Positions 53,735 through 63,342 of a DNA stretch of 64,000 bases are shown here, piece after piece. The first letter of the stretch is position 1, and each line of letters starts with the position of its first letter. The notes beneath the pieces are model-generated. The model worked only from the letters and a program-made list of their open reading frames with translations, did not search any database and was not told the origin of the DNA. The DNA is from Mycolicibacterium rutilum (GTDB taxonomy: Bacteria; Actinomycetota; Actinomycetes; Mycobacteriales; Mycobacteriaceae). The translations under genes were made by a program, and so were the position numbers. Where the stretch lies: contig NZ_LT629971.1 in assembly GCF_900108565.1 (NCBI RefSeq), forward strand, positions 3,596,001-3,660,000, given 5' to 3'.

Positions 53735-54514
53735 ATGGCCGAACCCTTTCCGGCGCTCTATCTGTCTCACGGGGCGCCGCCGTTGGTCGACGACGAGCTG
53801 TGGGTGAGCCAGCTGGCGGCCTGGGCCCGCGAGCTGCCCCGCCCCGCGGCGATCCTCGTCGTATCCGCGCACTGGGAATCCGAGCCGCTGACCATCGGCT
53901 CGACCTCGGCGGACACCCCGTTGACCTACGACTTCTGGGGCTTCCCGCAGCGCTACTTCGAAACGACGTACAACGCGCCGGGCGCCGAACAGCTGGCCGA
54001 GCGCGTCGAGGCGTTGGTGTCGGGCGACGGCCCGGTCCGGCGCCATCCCGACCGTCGGCTCGACCACGGCGCCTACGTCCCGCTGACGGTCATGTATCCC
54101 GACGCCGACATCCCGGTGCTGCAGATCTCGATGCCGACGCTGGACCCGGCCGCGCTGCTGCGCCTCGGCGAGCGGCTGCGCCCGCTGCGCGACGAGGGCG
54201 TGCTGATCATGGGGTCCGGGTTCACCACGCACGGGCTGCCGTTCCTCGACGACTGGTCACCGAATGCCGACCCGCCGCAGTGGTCGGTGGAGTTCGACGC
54301 CTGGGCGGCCGACACCCTGGCCGCCGGCGACGTCGACGCGCTGATCGACTTCCGCCACCGCGCGCCGGGGATGCCGTACGCGCATCCGACGATCGAGCAC
54401 TGGTCGCCGCTGTTCGTGGCGCTCGGCGCGTCGGCCGATCCCGGGCAGGCGCCGCGCCAGGTGATCGACGGCTACTGGATGGGCCTGGCGAAACGGTCGA
54501 TCCAACTCGTTTGA
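53735..54514 (+). CDS. class III extradiol dioxygenase-like (DODA/LigB) protein
   Basis: A 259-residue protein with ATG 53735 behind GAAGGGGG. Early His in LYLSHGAPPLVDD, then VVSAHWESEP, LDHGAYVPL and GSGFTTHGLP supply the expected metal ligands and acid/base of the 4,5-DOPA/protocatechuate 4,5-type family. It should cleave a catechol-like ring using Fe2+ or Zn2+. No aromatic pathway genes lie nearby. It diverges from mscR with 38 bases between starts. Confidence 0.85.
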   Translation: MAEPFPALYLSHGAPPLVDDELWVSQLAAWARELPRPAAILVVSAHWESEPLTIGSTSADTPLTYDFWGFPQRYFETTYNAPGAEQLAERVEALVSGDGPVRRHPDRRLDHGAYVPLTVMYPDADIPVLQISMPTLDPAALLRLGERLRPLRDEGVLIMGSGFTTHGLPFLDDWSPNADPPQWSVEFDAWAADTLAAGDVDALIDFRHRAPGMPYAHPTIEHWSPLFVALGASADPGQAPRQVIDGYWMGLAKRSIQLV

Positions 54515-54594
54515 ACCGCGCGAGGGGCGGCGCCGTTGTGCAATTGACCGAGTGCGATTGACCTTGCACGTGCACCCCGGGGAAGGACCGGCCC

Positions 54595-55668
54595 ATGACC
54601 GACACCGTTGACCTCACCGACACCACGGAGGAATTCGCCGGACGCATCGTCGGCGCGATCGACAGCGCGAGCCTGGCGCTGCTGCTGTCGATCGGCCACC
54701 AGACCGGGCTGTGGGACACCCTGGCCGGGCTGACCGAACCCGCGACCAGCGCGCGGATCGCCGACGCGGCCGGGCTCAACGAACGGTACGTACGGGAATG
54801 GCTGGGCGGGGTGGTGACCGCGCGGGTCGTGGACTACGACGCGGCGAGCGGGACCTATGCGCTGCCTGACCACCGGGCGGCGGTGCTGACGCGGGCGGCC
54901 GGTCCGGACAACCTCGCGCGCGTCGCGCAGTTCATCGCGCTGCTCGGCGAGGTCGAGCAGAAGATCGTCGAGCGGTTCCGCACCGGCGGCGGCCTGTCCT
55001 ACAGCGAGTACCCGCGGTTCCATTCGCTGATGGCCGAGCAGAGCGGCGAGGTGTTCGACGCCGCGCTCGTCGACGTCGTGCTGCCGCTTGATCAGGGGTT
55101 GCCGCAACTGTTGCGCGACGGCGCCGACGTCGCCGACATCGGCTGCGGCAGCGGGCACGCGATCAACGTGATGGCGCGGGCCTTTCCGGCGAGCAGGTTC
55201 ACCGGCATCGACTTCTCCGAGGAAGGGTTGGCCGTCGGGCGCGCCGAGGCGATGCGGCTCGGCCTGCCCAACGCATCGTTCGTGGCCGCGGACGTGGCGA
55301 CTCTGGAGATGCCCGAAAGCTTCGACGTGGTCACGGTTTTCGACGCCATCCACGATCAGGCCGCCCCGGCCGCGGTGCTTTCGAACATCTACCGCGCGCT
55401 GCGGCCCGGCGGTTATCTGCTGATGGTCGACATCAAGGCGTCGTCGCAACTCGAGGACAACGTCGGCTCACCGCTGGCGACCTACCTCTACACGGTGTCG
55501 ACGATGCACTGCATGAGCGTGTCGCTGGGGCTCGACGGCGCCGGGCTCGGCACCTGCTGGGGTCACCAGCTGGCCACCACCATGCTCGAGGACGCCGGTT
55601 TCACCGGCGTGCGGCTGCACGAGATCGAGTCGGACCCGATCAACAACTACTACATCGCGCGGAAGTAG
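54595..55668 (+). CDS. class I SAM-dependent methyltransferase (Rv2258c-like)
   Basis: A 357-residue protein. The N-terminal half is a dimerisation/winged-helix domain ([34 protein letters not shown]). The C-terminal Rossmann half has [31 protein letters not shown] and [18 protein letters not shown]. Length and order match the mycobacterial Rv2258c type, whose natural acceptor is unknown. ATG 54595 follows GGGGAAGGA. Confidence 0.88.
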   Translation: MTDTVDLTDTTEEFAGRIVGAIDSASLALLLSIGHQTGLWDTLAGLTEPATSARIADAAGLNERYVREWLGGVVTARVVDYDAASGTYALPDHRAAVLTRAAGPDNLARVAQFIALLGEVEQKIVERFRTGGGLSYSEYPRFHSLMAEQSGEVFDAALVDVVLPLDQGLPQLLRDGADVADIGCGSGHAINVMARAFPASRFTGIDFSEEGLAVGRAEAMRLGLPNASFVAADVATLEMPESFDVVTVFDAIHDQAAPAAVLSNIYRALRPGGYLLMVDIKASSQLEDNVGSPLATYLYTVSTMHCMSVSLGLDGAGLGTCWGHQLATTMLEDAGFTGVRLHEIESDPINNYYIARK

Positions 55669-55694
55669 TACCCGCGCCGATTAGAGTCGGCGCG

Positions 55695-56519
55695 GTGAGC
55701 GCGCTGGATGCGATAGCGGAGTGGCCCGTCCCCAACGCCGCCGCCGCGGTGGTGGGCCCGTCGGGAGTCCTGGCCGAGCACGGCGACACCCGGCGTCGGT
55801 TCGCGCTGGCGTCGGTGACCAAACCGCTGGCCGCGCGCGCCGCGCAGGTCGCCGTCGAGGAGGGCGCCGTCGCGCTCGACACCGACGCCGGGCCGGCGGG
55901 GTCCACGATCCGCCACCTGCTCGCGCACACCGCCGGCTACTCGATGCACGAGGCGAAGACGATGGCCGAACCCGGCAAGCGCCGGGTCTACTCGAACTAC
56001 GGCTTCGCGGTGCTCGCCGAGACGATCGAGAAGGCCACCGACATCGCGTTCGACCGGTACCTGACCGAGGCGGTGTTCGAACCGCTCGCGATGACCGACT
56101 CGACGCTGGACGGCGGCGCGGCGGCGGCCGGGTACGGCGTCACGTCGACGGTCGCCGATCTGGCCGCGTTCGCCGGCGACCTACTGCGCCCGGCGACGGT
56201 GTCCGCCGAACTGCACGCCGAGGCCACCTCGGTGCAGTTCCCGGGTCTGGACGGGGTGTTGCCCGGCTTTGGGGTGCAGCGGCCCAACGACTGGGGGCTG
56301 GGCTTCGAGATCCGCGACGACAAGTCGCCGCACTGGACGGGGTCGGCGAACTCGCCGGCGACCTACGGGCATTTCGGCCAGTCAGGGACGTTTTTGTGGG
56401 TCGACCCGCGGGCGGATCTGGCCCTGGTGGTGCTCACCGACCGCGACTTCGGCGAGTGGGCGTATGAGCTGTGGCCCGCGTTGTCTGACGAAGTCCTGAG
56501 AGAATTTACCCCGGACTAG
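55695..56519 (+). CDS. beta-lactamase-family serine hydrolase
   Basis: A 274-residue protein with the three class C/DD-peptidase motifs: SxxK in LASVTKPLA, YxN in RVYSNYGFAVL, and HxG in YGHFGQSGTFLWVD. No signal peptide is visible, so it is probably a cytosolic esterase or amide hydrolase rather than an antibiotic-resistance enzyme. It uses a GTG start at 55695, 26 bases after the methyltransferase stop. Confidence 0.87.
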   Translation: MSALDAIAEWPVPNAAAAVVGPSGVLAEHGDTRRRFALASVTKPLAARAAQVAVEEGAVALDTDAGPAGSTIRHLLAHTAGYSMHEAKTMAEPGKRRVYSNYGFAVLAETIEKATDIAFDRYLTEAVFEPLAMTDSTLDGGAAAAGYGVTSTVADLAAFAGDLLRPATVSAELHAEATSVQFPGLDGVLPGFGVQRPNDWGLGFEIRDDKSPHWTGSANSPATYGHFGQSGTFLWVDPRADLALVVLTDRDFGEWAYELWPALSDEVLREFTPD

Positions 56520-56627
56520 CGCAACAGGCGTCTCACAAGGCACAATAGACACGCACGACACAGCTGTAATTCGGATCTGCAGAGGCCGTTGGGGAAGACG
56601 TCCCTCGTGGAGCCGAAGGAGTAGCTG

Positions 56628-57140
56628 ATGCGTGCGTCGAACCAGTTCGCCGAAGCGACGACGGGCGTGGTCTACATCCATGCCTCACCCGCTGCGGTAT
56701 GCCCGCATGTCGAGTGGGCGTTGTCGTCGACCCTTCAAGCAAGGGCGAATTTGAAGTGGACCCCGCAGCCGGCGATGCCCGGACAGCTGCGCGCGGTCAC
56801 CAATTGGGTCGGCCCGGTCGGCACCGGCGGCGCCTTGGCCAGCGCGTTGCGTTCGTGGTCGGTGCTGCGCTTCGAGGTGACCGAGGATCCCAGTCCCGGC
56901 GTCGACGGACACCGGTGGTGCCACACCCCGCAGCTCGGGCTGTGGAGCGGGGCGATGAGCGCCAACGGTGACGTGATGGTCGGGGAGATGCGGCTGCGGT
57001 CGCTGATGGCCTCGGGCGCCGACATGCTCGCCGCGGAGCTAGACTCGGTGCTGGGCACCGCGTGGGACGAGGCGCTGGAGCCCTACCGCGACGGCGGTGC
57101 GGGCGCGGAGGTCAGCTGGCTGAGCCGCGGAGTCGGGTAG
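56628..57140 (+). CDS. DUF3145 family protein
   Basis: A 170-residue protein matching the actinobacterial DUF3145 pattern: VVYIHASPAAVCPHVEWALS, LKWTPQPAMPGQLRA, RSWSVLRFEVTEDPSPGVDG and the W/G-rich RWCHTPQLGLWSGAMSANGD. ATG 56628 follows GAAGGAG. The 108 bases before it should hold a promoter. DUF3145 proteins are conserved in mycobacteria, but their function is unknown to me. Confidence 0.88.
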   Translation: MRASNQFAEATTGVVYIHASPAAVCPHVEWALSSTLQARANLKWTPQPAMPGQLRAVTNWVGPVGTGGALASALRSWSVLRFEVTEDPSPGVDGHRWCHTPQLGLWSGAMSANGDVMVGEMRLRSLMASGADMLAAELDSVLGTAWDEALEPYRDGGAGAEVSWLSRGVG

Positions 57141-57147
57141 CTCTTCT

Positions 57148-58053
57148 CTAGGGAGCAGCCGGGGTCAGGATCTTCAGCGCGCCCGGCACGGCCGACACCT
57201 CGACGGGCAGCGGGCACATGTACTCGCCGTCGGCGTAGGCGTTGATCCCGGGGGAGTCGACGGTGATGGTCTTGGCGCGGGCAGTGCGCACCTCGTCGAG
57301 GTCGGTGTGCGTGCCCTTGAACACCGTGGGAAACAACCGGATCAGTTTCGTGCGTGACGCCGACGCCACCATCGTGACGTCGAGTTGCCCGTCGCTCGGG
57401 TCGGCGTCCGGACAGATCAGCATGCCGCCGCCGTAACTGCGGGTGTTGCCGAACGCCGCGAGCGTCAGCTCCGTCGCCACCTCCTCGCCGTCGAACGACA
57501 GCCGAAACGGCAACAGCCGCAACTTCGACAGCTCGGCCACCATCGCGAGGTTGTAGCGCATCCGGCCGTGCGGCCAGCGCATGCGATTGGTCCGGTCGGT
57601 CACCAGCGAGTCGAAGCCCGCCGCCATCACCGTGCCGAACCACTTGTCGGAGCCGTCGGCGCCGCGGATGCGGCCCAGGTCGATCGTCCGCTCCACGCCG
57701 TCGACCACGACGTCGGCGGCGGCCTCGGGATCGCGGGTCGGGATCGCGAACTCGCGCGCGTGGTCGTTACCGGTGCCTGCGGGGATGATGCCCAGCGGGA
57801 TGCCGGTCTGTGCAAGCACCTGCAGCGCAAGGGAAATGATGCCGTCACCGCCGACGACGACGAGCGCGTCCATGCCACGCTCCAGCGCACCCTCGACGAG
57901 TCGACGGGCGTGCTCGGCATCGGTTCCGGCGATCGCGACGACGTCGACGCCGCGCCGATGGAACTGCGCGACAGCGCGTTCGGCCGCATGCGGTGCGCTG
58001 CCGTGCCCCGACGCGGGGTTGGTCAGCATCGTGATGCGGCCCTGCGCGGTCAC
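57148..58053 (-). CDS. dagK: diacylglycerol kinase-family lipid kinase
   Basis: A 301-residue protein with GTG 58053 overlapping the upstream stop by 4 bases. The DAGK catalytic motifs are present: ITMLTNPASGHG at the start, the nucleotide loop VVVGGDGIISLALQVL, and LGIIPAGTGNDHAREFAIP. It should phosphorylate diacylglycerol or a related lipid, returning it to phospholipid synthesis. Its coupling to the FAD oxidase gene matches the Rv2251-Rv2252 order of M. tuberculosis (from memory). Confidence 0.9.
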   Translation of the reverse strand: MTAQGRITMLTNPASGHGSAPHAAERAVAQFHRRGVDVVAIAGTDAEHARRLVEGALERGMDALVVVGGDGIISLALQVLAQTGIPLGIIPAGTGNDHAREFAIPTRDPEAAADVVVDGVERTIDLGRIRGADGSDKWFGTVMAAGFDSLVTDRTNRMRWPHGRMRYNLAMVAELSKLRLLPFRLSFDGEEVATELTLAAFGNTRSYGGGMLICPDADPSDGQLDVTMVASASRTKLIRLFPTVFKGTHTDLDEVRTARAKTITVDSPGINAYADGEYMCPLPVEVSAVPGALKILTPAAP

Positions 58054-59672
58054 GGGATCAGCTTGCCCGGGTTGAGAATTCCCGCCGGATCGAGCGTCTC
58101 CTTGACCGCGCGCAGGACCGCGACACCGAGGTCGCCGATCTCGTCGCGCATCCACGGCCGGTGATCGGCGCCGACGGCGTGGTGGTGGGTGATCGTCGCG
58201 CCGGTGCGCATCATCGCGTCCGACGCGGCGGTCTTGGCCTTGCGCCACTGCTCGATCGGGTTGCCGCGCTGGCCGGCCACCACGGTGAAGTACAGCGACG
58301 CCCCGGTCGGATACACGTGCGAAATGTGGCACAGCACCAGGGCGGGCGTGCCGGTTTCGGCCAGCGCGCTGGTCAGCGCCTCGGTCACCGCGGCCTTGAG
58401 CAAGGGCACGTTCGACCAGTTGGTCGCGGTCTCCAGCGTCTCGCACAGCGCACCGGCCGCCAGCAGCGAGTCGCGCAGATACGGCGCACCGAACCGGCCG
58501 TGCTCCCACGCCCGCGCCGGATCCTCGCCGAGCGATGTGCCGCCTGCGGCTTCGAGCACGGCCCGCGTCTCGGCGTGCCGGCTGGCGACGTGCGCCTCGG
58601 TGCCTTCGAACACCGTGATCGCCAGACAGCCGCCGGTGATCTGTTGTTCGCCGATGCTCTCGGTGGTCGCCAGGTTCACGCCGGTCTCGGCTTCGTCGGA
58701 CAACCGGATCACCGTCGGGCCCGTCCCGGTCTGCACGACCGCGCGCAGCGCGTCGGCGCCCGTCGCGAAGTCCGGGAACGACCATGCCTCGTAGCGAGTC
58801 GCCGTCGGCACCGGATGCACGCGCACCCGCACGCGGGTGATGACGCCCAGCACGCCCTCCGAGCCGATCAGCAGCTGGCGCAGATCGGGGCCGGCCGCCG
58901 ACTCGGGCGCACGGCCGAGGTCGAGCGCCCCGGCAGGCGTCACCGCCCGCAGCCCGCGGACCATGTCGTTGAACCGTCCGTAGCCGGCGCTGTCCTGGCC
59001 CGACGACCGGGTCGCGGCGAACCCGCCGATCGTCGCGAACTGGAAACTCTGCGGGAAATGGCCCAGCGAGAAGCCGCGTTCGCCCAGCAGATGCTCGGCG
59101 TCCGGGCCGGTCAGGCCGGCACCGAGTTCGGCCTCCCCGGACACCTCGTCGAGCGAGTGCAGCGCGTCGAGGCGGCGCAGATCGAGCGAGATCACGGCGC
59201 TGAAGTCGCCGCGCAGCGGATCGAGCCCGCCGACGACGCTGGTGCCGCCGCCGAACGGCACAACCGCGATGCGGTGCTCGCTGCCGTACTGCAGGATCTC
59301 GGCGATCTCGTCTTCGTCGGCCGGCAGCAGCACCGCGTCCGGCGCGTCCTGCACACCAGAATCCTTGCGGCGCAACAGGTCCAGCGTCGACTTGCCGCCG
59401 GCGCGCAGCAGCCTGCCGCGATCGTCGACGTGGCAGTAGTCGGTTCCCACGATCCGCGCCAGCGCGTCGCGGTCGGCGTCGGCCAGTGCGGACGGCCGCA
59501 ACTTCACCTCGTCGGCCGTCAACTCCGGGACCGTGGACTCGGTCACGCCGAGCGCCTGCTCCAGCAGCGCCCGGATGCCGTCGGACAGCGGTTTCGCCTC
59601 GTGCGGGTCGCCCCAGGCGTTCCACTTCATCGGGGGCAGCAGGGCGGCATCGCGAGCGTCGGGGCGCGTCAT
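58050..59672 (-). CDS. FAD-linked oxidase (alkyl-DHAP synthase-like)
   Basis: A 540-residue VAO-family flavoprotein. FAD-binding motifs: VVPFGGGTSVVGGLDPL and GHFPQSFQFATIGGFAATRS, with LLIGSEGVLGVITRVRVRVH. The C-terminal part includes HISHVYPTGASLYFTVVA and TITHHHAVGADHRPWM, like alkyldihydroxyacetonephosphate synthases that make ether lipids. The motif HHHAVG corresponds to active-site His residues of that enzyme. Ether-lipid synthesis is not established in mycobacteria, so another glycolate- or lactate-like substrate is possible. ATG 59672 lies 17 bases from a divergent TetR start. Confidence 0.87.
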   Translation of the reverse strand: MTRPDARDAALLPPMKWNAWGDPHEAKPLSDGIRALLEQALGVTESTVPELTADEVKLRPSALADADRDALARIVGTDYCHVDDRGRLLRAGGKSTLDLLRRKDSGVQDAPDAVLLPADEDEIAEILQYGSEHRIAVVPFGGGTSVVGGLDPLRGDFSAVISLDLRRLDALHSLDEVSGEAELGAGLTGPDAEHLLGERGFSLGHFPQSFQFATIGGFAATRSSGQDSAGYGRFNDMVRGLRAVTPAGALDLGRAPESAAGPDLRQLLIGSEGVLGVITRVRVRVHPVPTATRYEAWSFPDFATGADALRAVVQTGTGPTVIRLSDEAETGVNLATTESIGEQQITGGCLAITVFEGTEAHVASRHAETRAVLEAAGGTSLGEDPARAWEHGRFGAPYLRDSLLAAGALCETLETATNWSNVPLLKAAVTEALTSALAETGTPALVLCHISHVYPTGASLYFTVVAGQRGNPIEQWRKAKTAASDAMMRTGATITHHHAVGADHRPWMRDEIGDLGVAVLRAVKETLDPAGILNPGKLIP

Positions 59673-59689
59673 GCGTTACAGTATTACAC
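59673..59689. promoter_or_regulatory. 17-base divergent region with two overlapping leaderless promoters
   Basis: A -10 type hexamer TACAGT (59677-59682) lies 7 bases before the TetR ATG at 59690. On the other strand TACTGT (59683-59678) lies 5 bases before the oxidase ATG at 59672. Spacing of this size fits leaderless mRNAs, frequent in mycobacteria. No ribosome site can fit for either gene in this gap. Confidence 0.6.
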
Positions 59690-60271
59690 ATGTCGTCAAT
59701 CCGTAACGATGAGTCGTCGGTCGAGGAGCGTGTCCTCGCGGCCGCAGCGGCCTGCGTGCTTGCCGTCGGCGTCAAACGGGTGACGATGACGGAGATCGCC
59801 CGGCGCGCCCGGATGAGCCGTCCGACCATCTACCGCCGGTGGTCGGACACCAACGGTGTGCTGGGCGCGCTGATGACCTCCCGCATCGCCGGTGTGCTCG
59901 ACGCGATTCCGGGTGGTGGCGGACGCGACCGGGAGGCGTTGGTGCAGCGCGTCGTCGCGGTGGCCGAGCATCTCCGCAACGACGATGTCGTCATGTCGGT
60001 GCTGCACGACGCCCCCGACTTCGCCATGGTCTACATCGCCGAACGCCTCGGCACCAGCCAGATGATCCTGGTCGATGCGCTTGCCCAGGCGATCAGCGCC
60101 GCGCAGGCGGACGGCAGTGTGCGACAAGGGGATCCGCAGCAGTTGGCGGCGATGTGTCTGCTGATCACGCAGTCGACCATCCAGTCCGCGCAGATGGTCG
60201 AGAAGCTGCTGGACCGCGACACGCTCAACGCCGAACTCGCCCGCTCCCTGAACGGATACCTCGCCCCGTGA
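59690..60271 (+). CDS. TetR-family regulator of the oxidase/glpD region
   Basis: A 193-residue regulator from ATG 59690, probably on a leaderless mRNA. The helix-turn-helix is VTMTEIARRARMSRPTIYRR. The C-terminal ligand domain ends in LDRDTLNAELARSLNGYLAP. The stop overlaps glpD by 4 bases. It is placed to control the divergent FAD oxidase-dagK operon as well as glpD, linking glycerol-3-phosphate and lipid metabolism. Confidence 0.88.
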   Translation: MSSIRNDESSVEERVLAAAAACVLAVGVKRVTMTEIARRARMSRPTIYRRWSDTNGVLGALMTSRIAGVLDAIPGGGGRDREALVQRVVAVAEHLRNDDVVMSVLHDAPDFAMVYIAERLGTSQMILVDALAQAISAAQADGSVRQGDPQQLAAMCLLITQSTIQSAQMVEKLLDRDTLNAELARSLNGYLAP

Positions 60272-61803
60272 GCTCCACTGCGTTGAACGCGGCGCGCCGC
60301 GCTGCCGAACTCGAGGCGCTGTGCAACGGCGAGCGCGTCGACGTCGTCGTGATCGGCGGCGGCATCACCGGGGCCGGCATCGCGCTGGACGCCGCCACGC
60401 GCGGGTTGAGCGTCGCGCTGATCGAAAAGCACGACCTGGCGTTCGGCACCAGCCGGTGGAGTTCGAAGCTGGTGCACGGCGGGCTGCGCTATCTGGCGAC
60501 CGGCAACGTCGGGATCGCCCGGCGCAGTGCCGTCGAACGCGGAATCCTGATGACCCGCAACGCCCCTCATCTCGTCACGGCGATGCCGCAACTGGTGCCG
60601 CTGCTGCCGTCGATGAAGCCCGCCTCGCGGGCGCTGGTGCGATTCGGCTTCGCCGCCGGCGACGGCCTGCGCAGGCTGGCGGGCACACCGGCTGCGACGT
60701 TGCCGCGGTCCCGACGGGTCGACGCCGCGCGGGCGATCGAGCTGTCGCCCACGGTGCGCCGCGACGGGCTCGACGGCGCGTTCCTGGCCTACGACGGACA
60801 GCTGATCGACGACGCCCGGCTGGTCACCGCGGTGGCGCGGACGGCAGCCCAGCACGGCGCACGGATCCTGACCCGCGTCGCGGCGTCGAACGCCACCGGC
60901 ACCACGGTCACGCTCACCGACCAGCTGACCGGCGAGTCGTGTGACATCACCGCCGGCGCGGTGATCAACGCCTCGGGTGTGTGGGCGGGGGAGGTGGACC
61001 CGTCGATCAAGCTGCGGCCCAGCCGAGGCACGCATCTGGTGTTCGACGCGGCGACGTTCGGCAATCCCGTTGCGGCGCTGACCGTTCCGATCCCCGGCGA
61101 GCTGAACCGGTTCGTGTTCGCGATGCCCGAGCAACTCGGCCGCGTCTATCTCGGCCTGACCGACGAGGACGCGCCGGGCCCGATTCCCGATGTGCCCGAG
61201 CCGACGCAGGACGAGGTGAAGTTCCTGTTGGACACGGTGAACACCGCGCTGGACACGGCGTTGACCCCGGCCGACGTGGTCGGCGCGTACTCGGGCCTGC
61301 GGCCACTGGTCGACGCGGGCGCCGGTCGCACCGCCGACGTGTCGCGCGACCACGCGGTCACCGTGTCGCCGTCGGGGGTCATCAGCGTGATCGGCGGCAA
61401 GCTCACCGAGTACCGCTACATGGCCGAGGACGTGCTGAATCGGGCGGTCGCCTTGCGCGGCCTGACCGCGGGCGAGTGCCGGACCCGCAACCTGCCGCTG
61501 GTCGGCGCGCCGTCGAATCCTGTTGCGACGCTGCGCCACCCGACCGAGATGCCGGGATCGCTGGTCGCCCGCTACGGCGCTGAGGCGCCGAACGTCATCG
61601 CCGCCGCCGGCTGCGCACGGCCCACCGAGCCGGTCGCCGACGGCATCGACGTGATCCGTGCGGAATTCGAGTACGCCGTCACCCACGAGGGGGCGTTGAC
61701 CGTCGACGACATCGTCGACCGTCGCACCCGCATCGGTCTCGTCGAGGCCGACCGCGAGCGGGTGCTGGCGGCCGCCGAGGAATTGCTCCCAGCCGTCGGC
61801 TAG
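60268..61803 (+). CDS. glpD1: FAD-dependent glycerol-3-phosphate dehydrogenase
   Basis: A 511-residue enzyme with GTG 60268 overlapping the TetR stop. FAD dinucleotide motif VVVIGGGITGAGIALDAATR; family motif FGTSRWSSKLVHGGLRYLAT; late VIGGKLTEYRYMAEDV. It oxidises glycerol-3-phosphate to dihydroxyacetone phosphate at the membrane and passes electrons to quinone. Its order beside the TetR gene and the alkyl-DHAP synthase-like gene matches Rv2249c-Rv2251 from memory. The product DHAP is the substrate of acyl/alkyl-DHAP enzymes. Confidence 0.93.
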   Translation: MSSTALNAARRAAELEALCNGERVDVVVIGGGITGAGIALDAATRGLSVALIEKHDLAFGTSRWSSKLVHGGLRYLATGNVGIARRSAVERGILMTRNAPHLVTAMPQLVPLLPSMKPASRALVRFGFAAGDGLRRLAGTPAATLPRSRRVDAARAIELSPTVRRDGLDGAFLAYDGQLIDDARLVTAVARTAAQHGARILTRVAASNATGTTVTLTDQLTGESCDITAGAVINASGVWAGEVDPSIKLRPSRGTHLVFDAATFGNPVAALTVPIPGELNRFVFAMPEQLGRVYLGLTDEDAPGPIPDVPEPTQDEVKFLLDTVNTALDTALTPADVVGAYSGLRPLVDAGAGRTADVSRDHAVTVSPSGVISVIGGKLTEYRYMAEDVLNRAVALRGLTAGECRTRNLPLVGAPSNPVATLRHPTEMPGSLVARYGAEAPNVIAAAGCARPTEPVADGIDVIRAEFEYAVTHEGALTVDDIVDRRTRIGLVEADRERVLAAAEELLPAVG

Positions 61804-61884
61804 CGCTTCTTCCACCGAGACCGACGTGATGGTCGATTTCGCTCGCGCAAACCCGCCAAAACGTCGGCTTCGGCGCCGAACGGG

Positions 61885-63309
61885 TTACAGCGGGATGTTC
61901 TTGTGCCGGCCGCGGCGCGCCGGGGCCTCCGCCAGCGCCTGGGTCAGCTTGGAGCGCGTGTGCGACGGGTCGATCTTCTCGTCGACGACCCCGATCTCGA
62001 TCGCCGAATCGACACCGCCGGCGATCTTCTCGTGCTCGACGGCCAGCTGCTCGTGCAGAGCCTCGCGCTCGGCGGGGTCCTCGACGGCGGCCAACTTCTT
62101 CTTGTGCAGGATGCCGACCGCGGCCTTGGCGCCCATCACGGCGACCTCGGCGTCCGGCCAGGCGTAGACCTTCGTCGCGCCGAGCGAGCGGGAGTTCATC
62201 GCGATGTAGGCGCCGCCGTAGATCTTGCGGGTCACCAGCGTGACGCGGGGGACCGAGCACTCGCCGAACGCGTGCAGCAGCTTGGCGCCGCGGCGGACCA
62301 CGCCGCCCCACTCCTGATCCACACCGGGCAGGTAGCCGGGCACGTCGACGACGTTGACGATCGGAATGCCGAACGCGTCGCACAGGCGCACGAAACGCGC
62401 TGCCTTCTCCGCGCTTTCGGAGTTCAGGCAGCCGCCCAGGCGCAGCGGGTTGTTGGCGATGACGCCGACGGTGCGGCCGGACAGCCGGCCCAGGCCGATG
62501 ACGATCGACGGCGCCCACTTGGCCTGGAACTCCTCGAACGGCACGCCCTCATCGAGCAGTGCTTCGACGAGCGGGTGCACGTCGTAGGCGCGGCGTGCCG
62601 ACTCGGGCAGCAGCGCATGCAGGTCGGAGTCGCCGGCCTCGGCCTTGGCGCGGTCGAAATGGCCCTGCTGGCAGAACAATCCGACCAGCCGGCGGCCGCG
62701 CTCGTAGGCGTCGAGTTCGTCGTCGGCGACGATGTGGCAGACGCCGGACTTCTTGTGGTGGGTGTCCGGGCCGCCGAGCGAGGCCATGTCGACGTCCTCG
62801 CCGGTGACGCTGCGCACGACGTCGGGGCCGGTGACGAACACGCGGCTCTCCGGGGCCATCACGATCACGTCGGTCAGCGCCGGCCCGTAGGCGGCGCCGC
62901 CCGCGGCGAACCCGACGACGACCGAGATCTGCGGGATGTAGCCCGACGCGCGGATCATCGCCTCGAACACCAGGCCGACCGCGTGCAGGGCTTTGACGCC
63001 TTCGGCGAGCCGGGCACCGCCGGAGTGCCAGATGCCCACGATCGGGCTCTGCTCCTCGATGGCCTGGTCGTAGGCGTTGACGATGTGCGCGCAGCCCTCG
63101 ACGCCCATGGCGCCACCCATGACGGTGCCGTCCGTGCAGAACGCGATGGTGCGCACCCCGTTGACGGTGCCGGCCGCGGCCAGCACGCCGGAGCGGTCCC
63201 GCTCGTGCAGCAGCTCGACGCTGCCGTCGTCGAAGAACGTGCTCAGGCGCAGCAGCGGATCGCGCGGATCGAGCGATTCGCCGACCGTTTCGGGGGCCAT
63301 CGTCGTCAT
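61885..63309 (-). CDS. accD6: acetyl/propionyl-CoA carboxylase beta subunit AccD6
   Basis: A 474-residue carboxyltransferase with ATG 63309 behind AGGAGG (site at about 63314-63319). Two crotonase-like halves: the first has GIWHSGGARLAEGVKAL and SVVVGFAAGGAAYGPALTD; the second has VVDVPGYLPGVDQEWGGVVR and KIYGGAYIAMNSRSLGA, with AEVAVMGAKAAVGILHKKKL. AccD6 makes malonyl-CoA for FAS-II mycolate elongation. It is shorter than other AccD proteins, as known for AccD6, and lies after kasB as in other mycobacteria. Confidence 0.95.
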   Translation of the reverse strand: MTTMAPETVGESLDPRDPLLRLSTFFDDGSVELLHERDRSGVLAAAGTVNGVRTIAFCTDGTVMGGAMGVEGCAHIVNAYDQAIEEQSPIVGIWHSGGARLAEGVKALHAVGLVFEAMIRASGYIPQISVVVGFAAGGAAYGPALTDVIVMAPESRVFVTGPDVVRSVTGEDVDMASLGGPDTHHKKSGVCHIVADDELDAYERGRRLVGLFCQQGHFDRAKAEAGDSDLHALLPESARRAYDVHPLVEALLDEGVPFEEFQAKWAPSIVIGLGRLSGRTVGVIANNPLRLGGCLNSESAEKAARFVRLCDAFGIPIVNVVDVPGYLPGVDQEWGGVVRRGAKLLHAFGECSVPRVTLVTRKIYGGAYIAMNSRSLGATKVYAWPDAEVAVMGAKAAVGILHKKKLAAVEDPAEREALHEQLAVEHEKIAGGVDSAIEIGVVDEKIDPSHTRSKLTQALAEAPARRGRHKNIPL

Positions 63310-63342
63310 GTAAACCTCCTGTTGCGCCCGGACAGCGGAATG

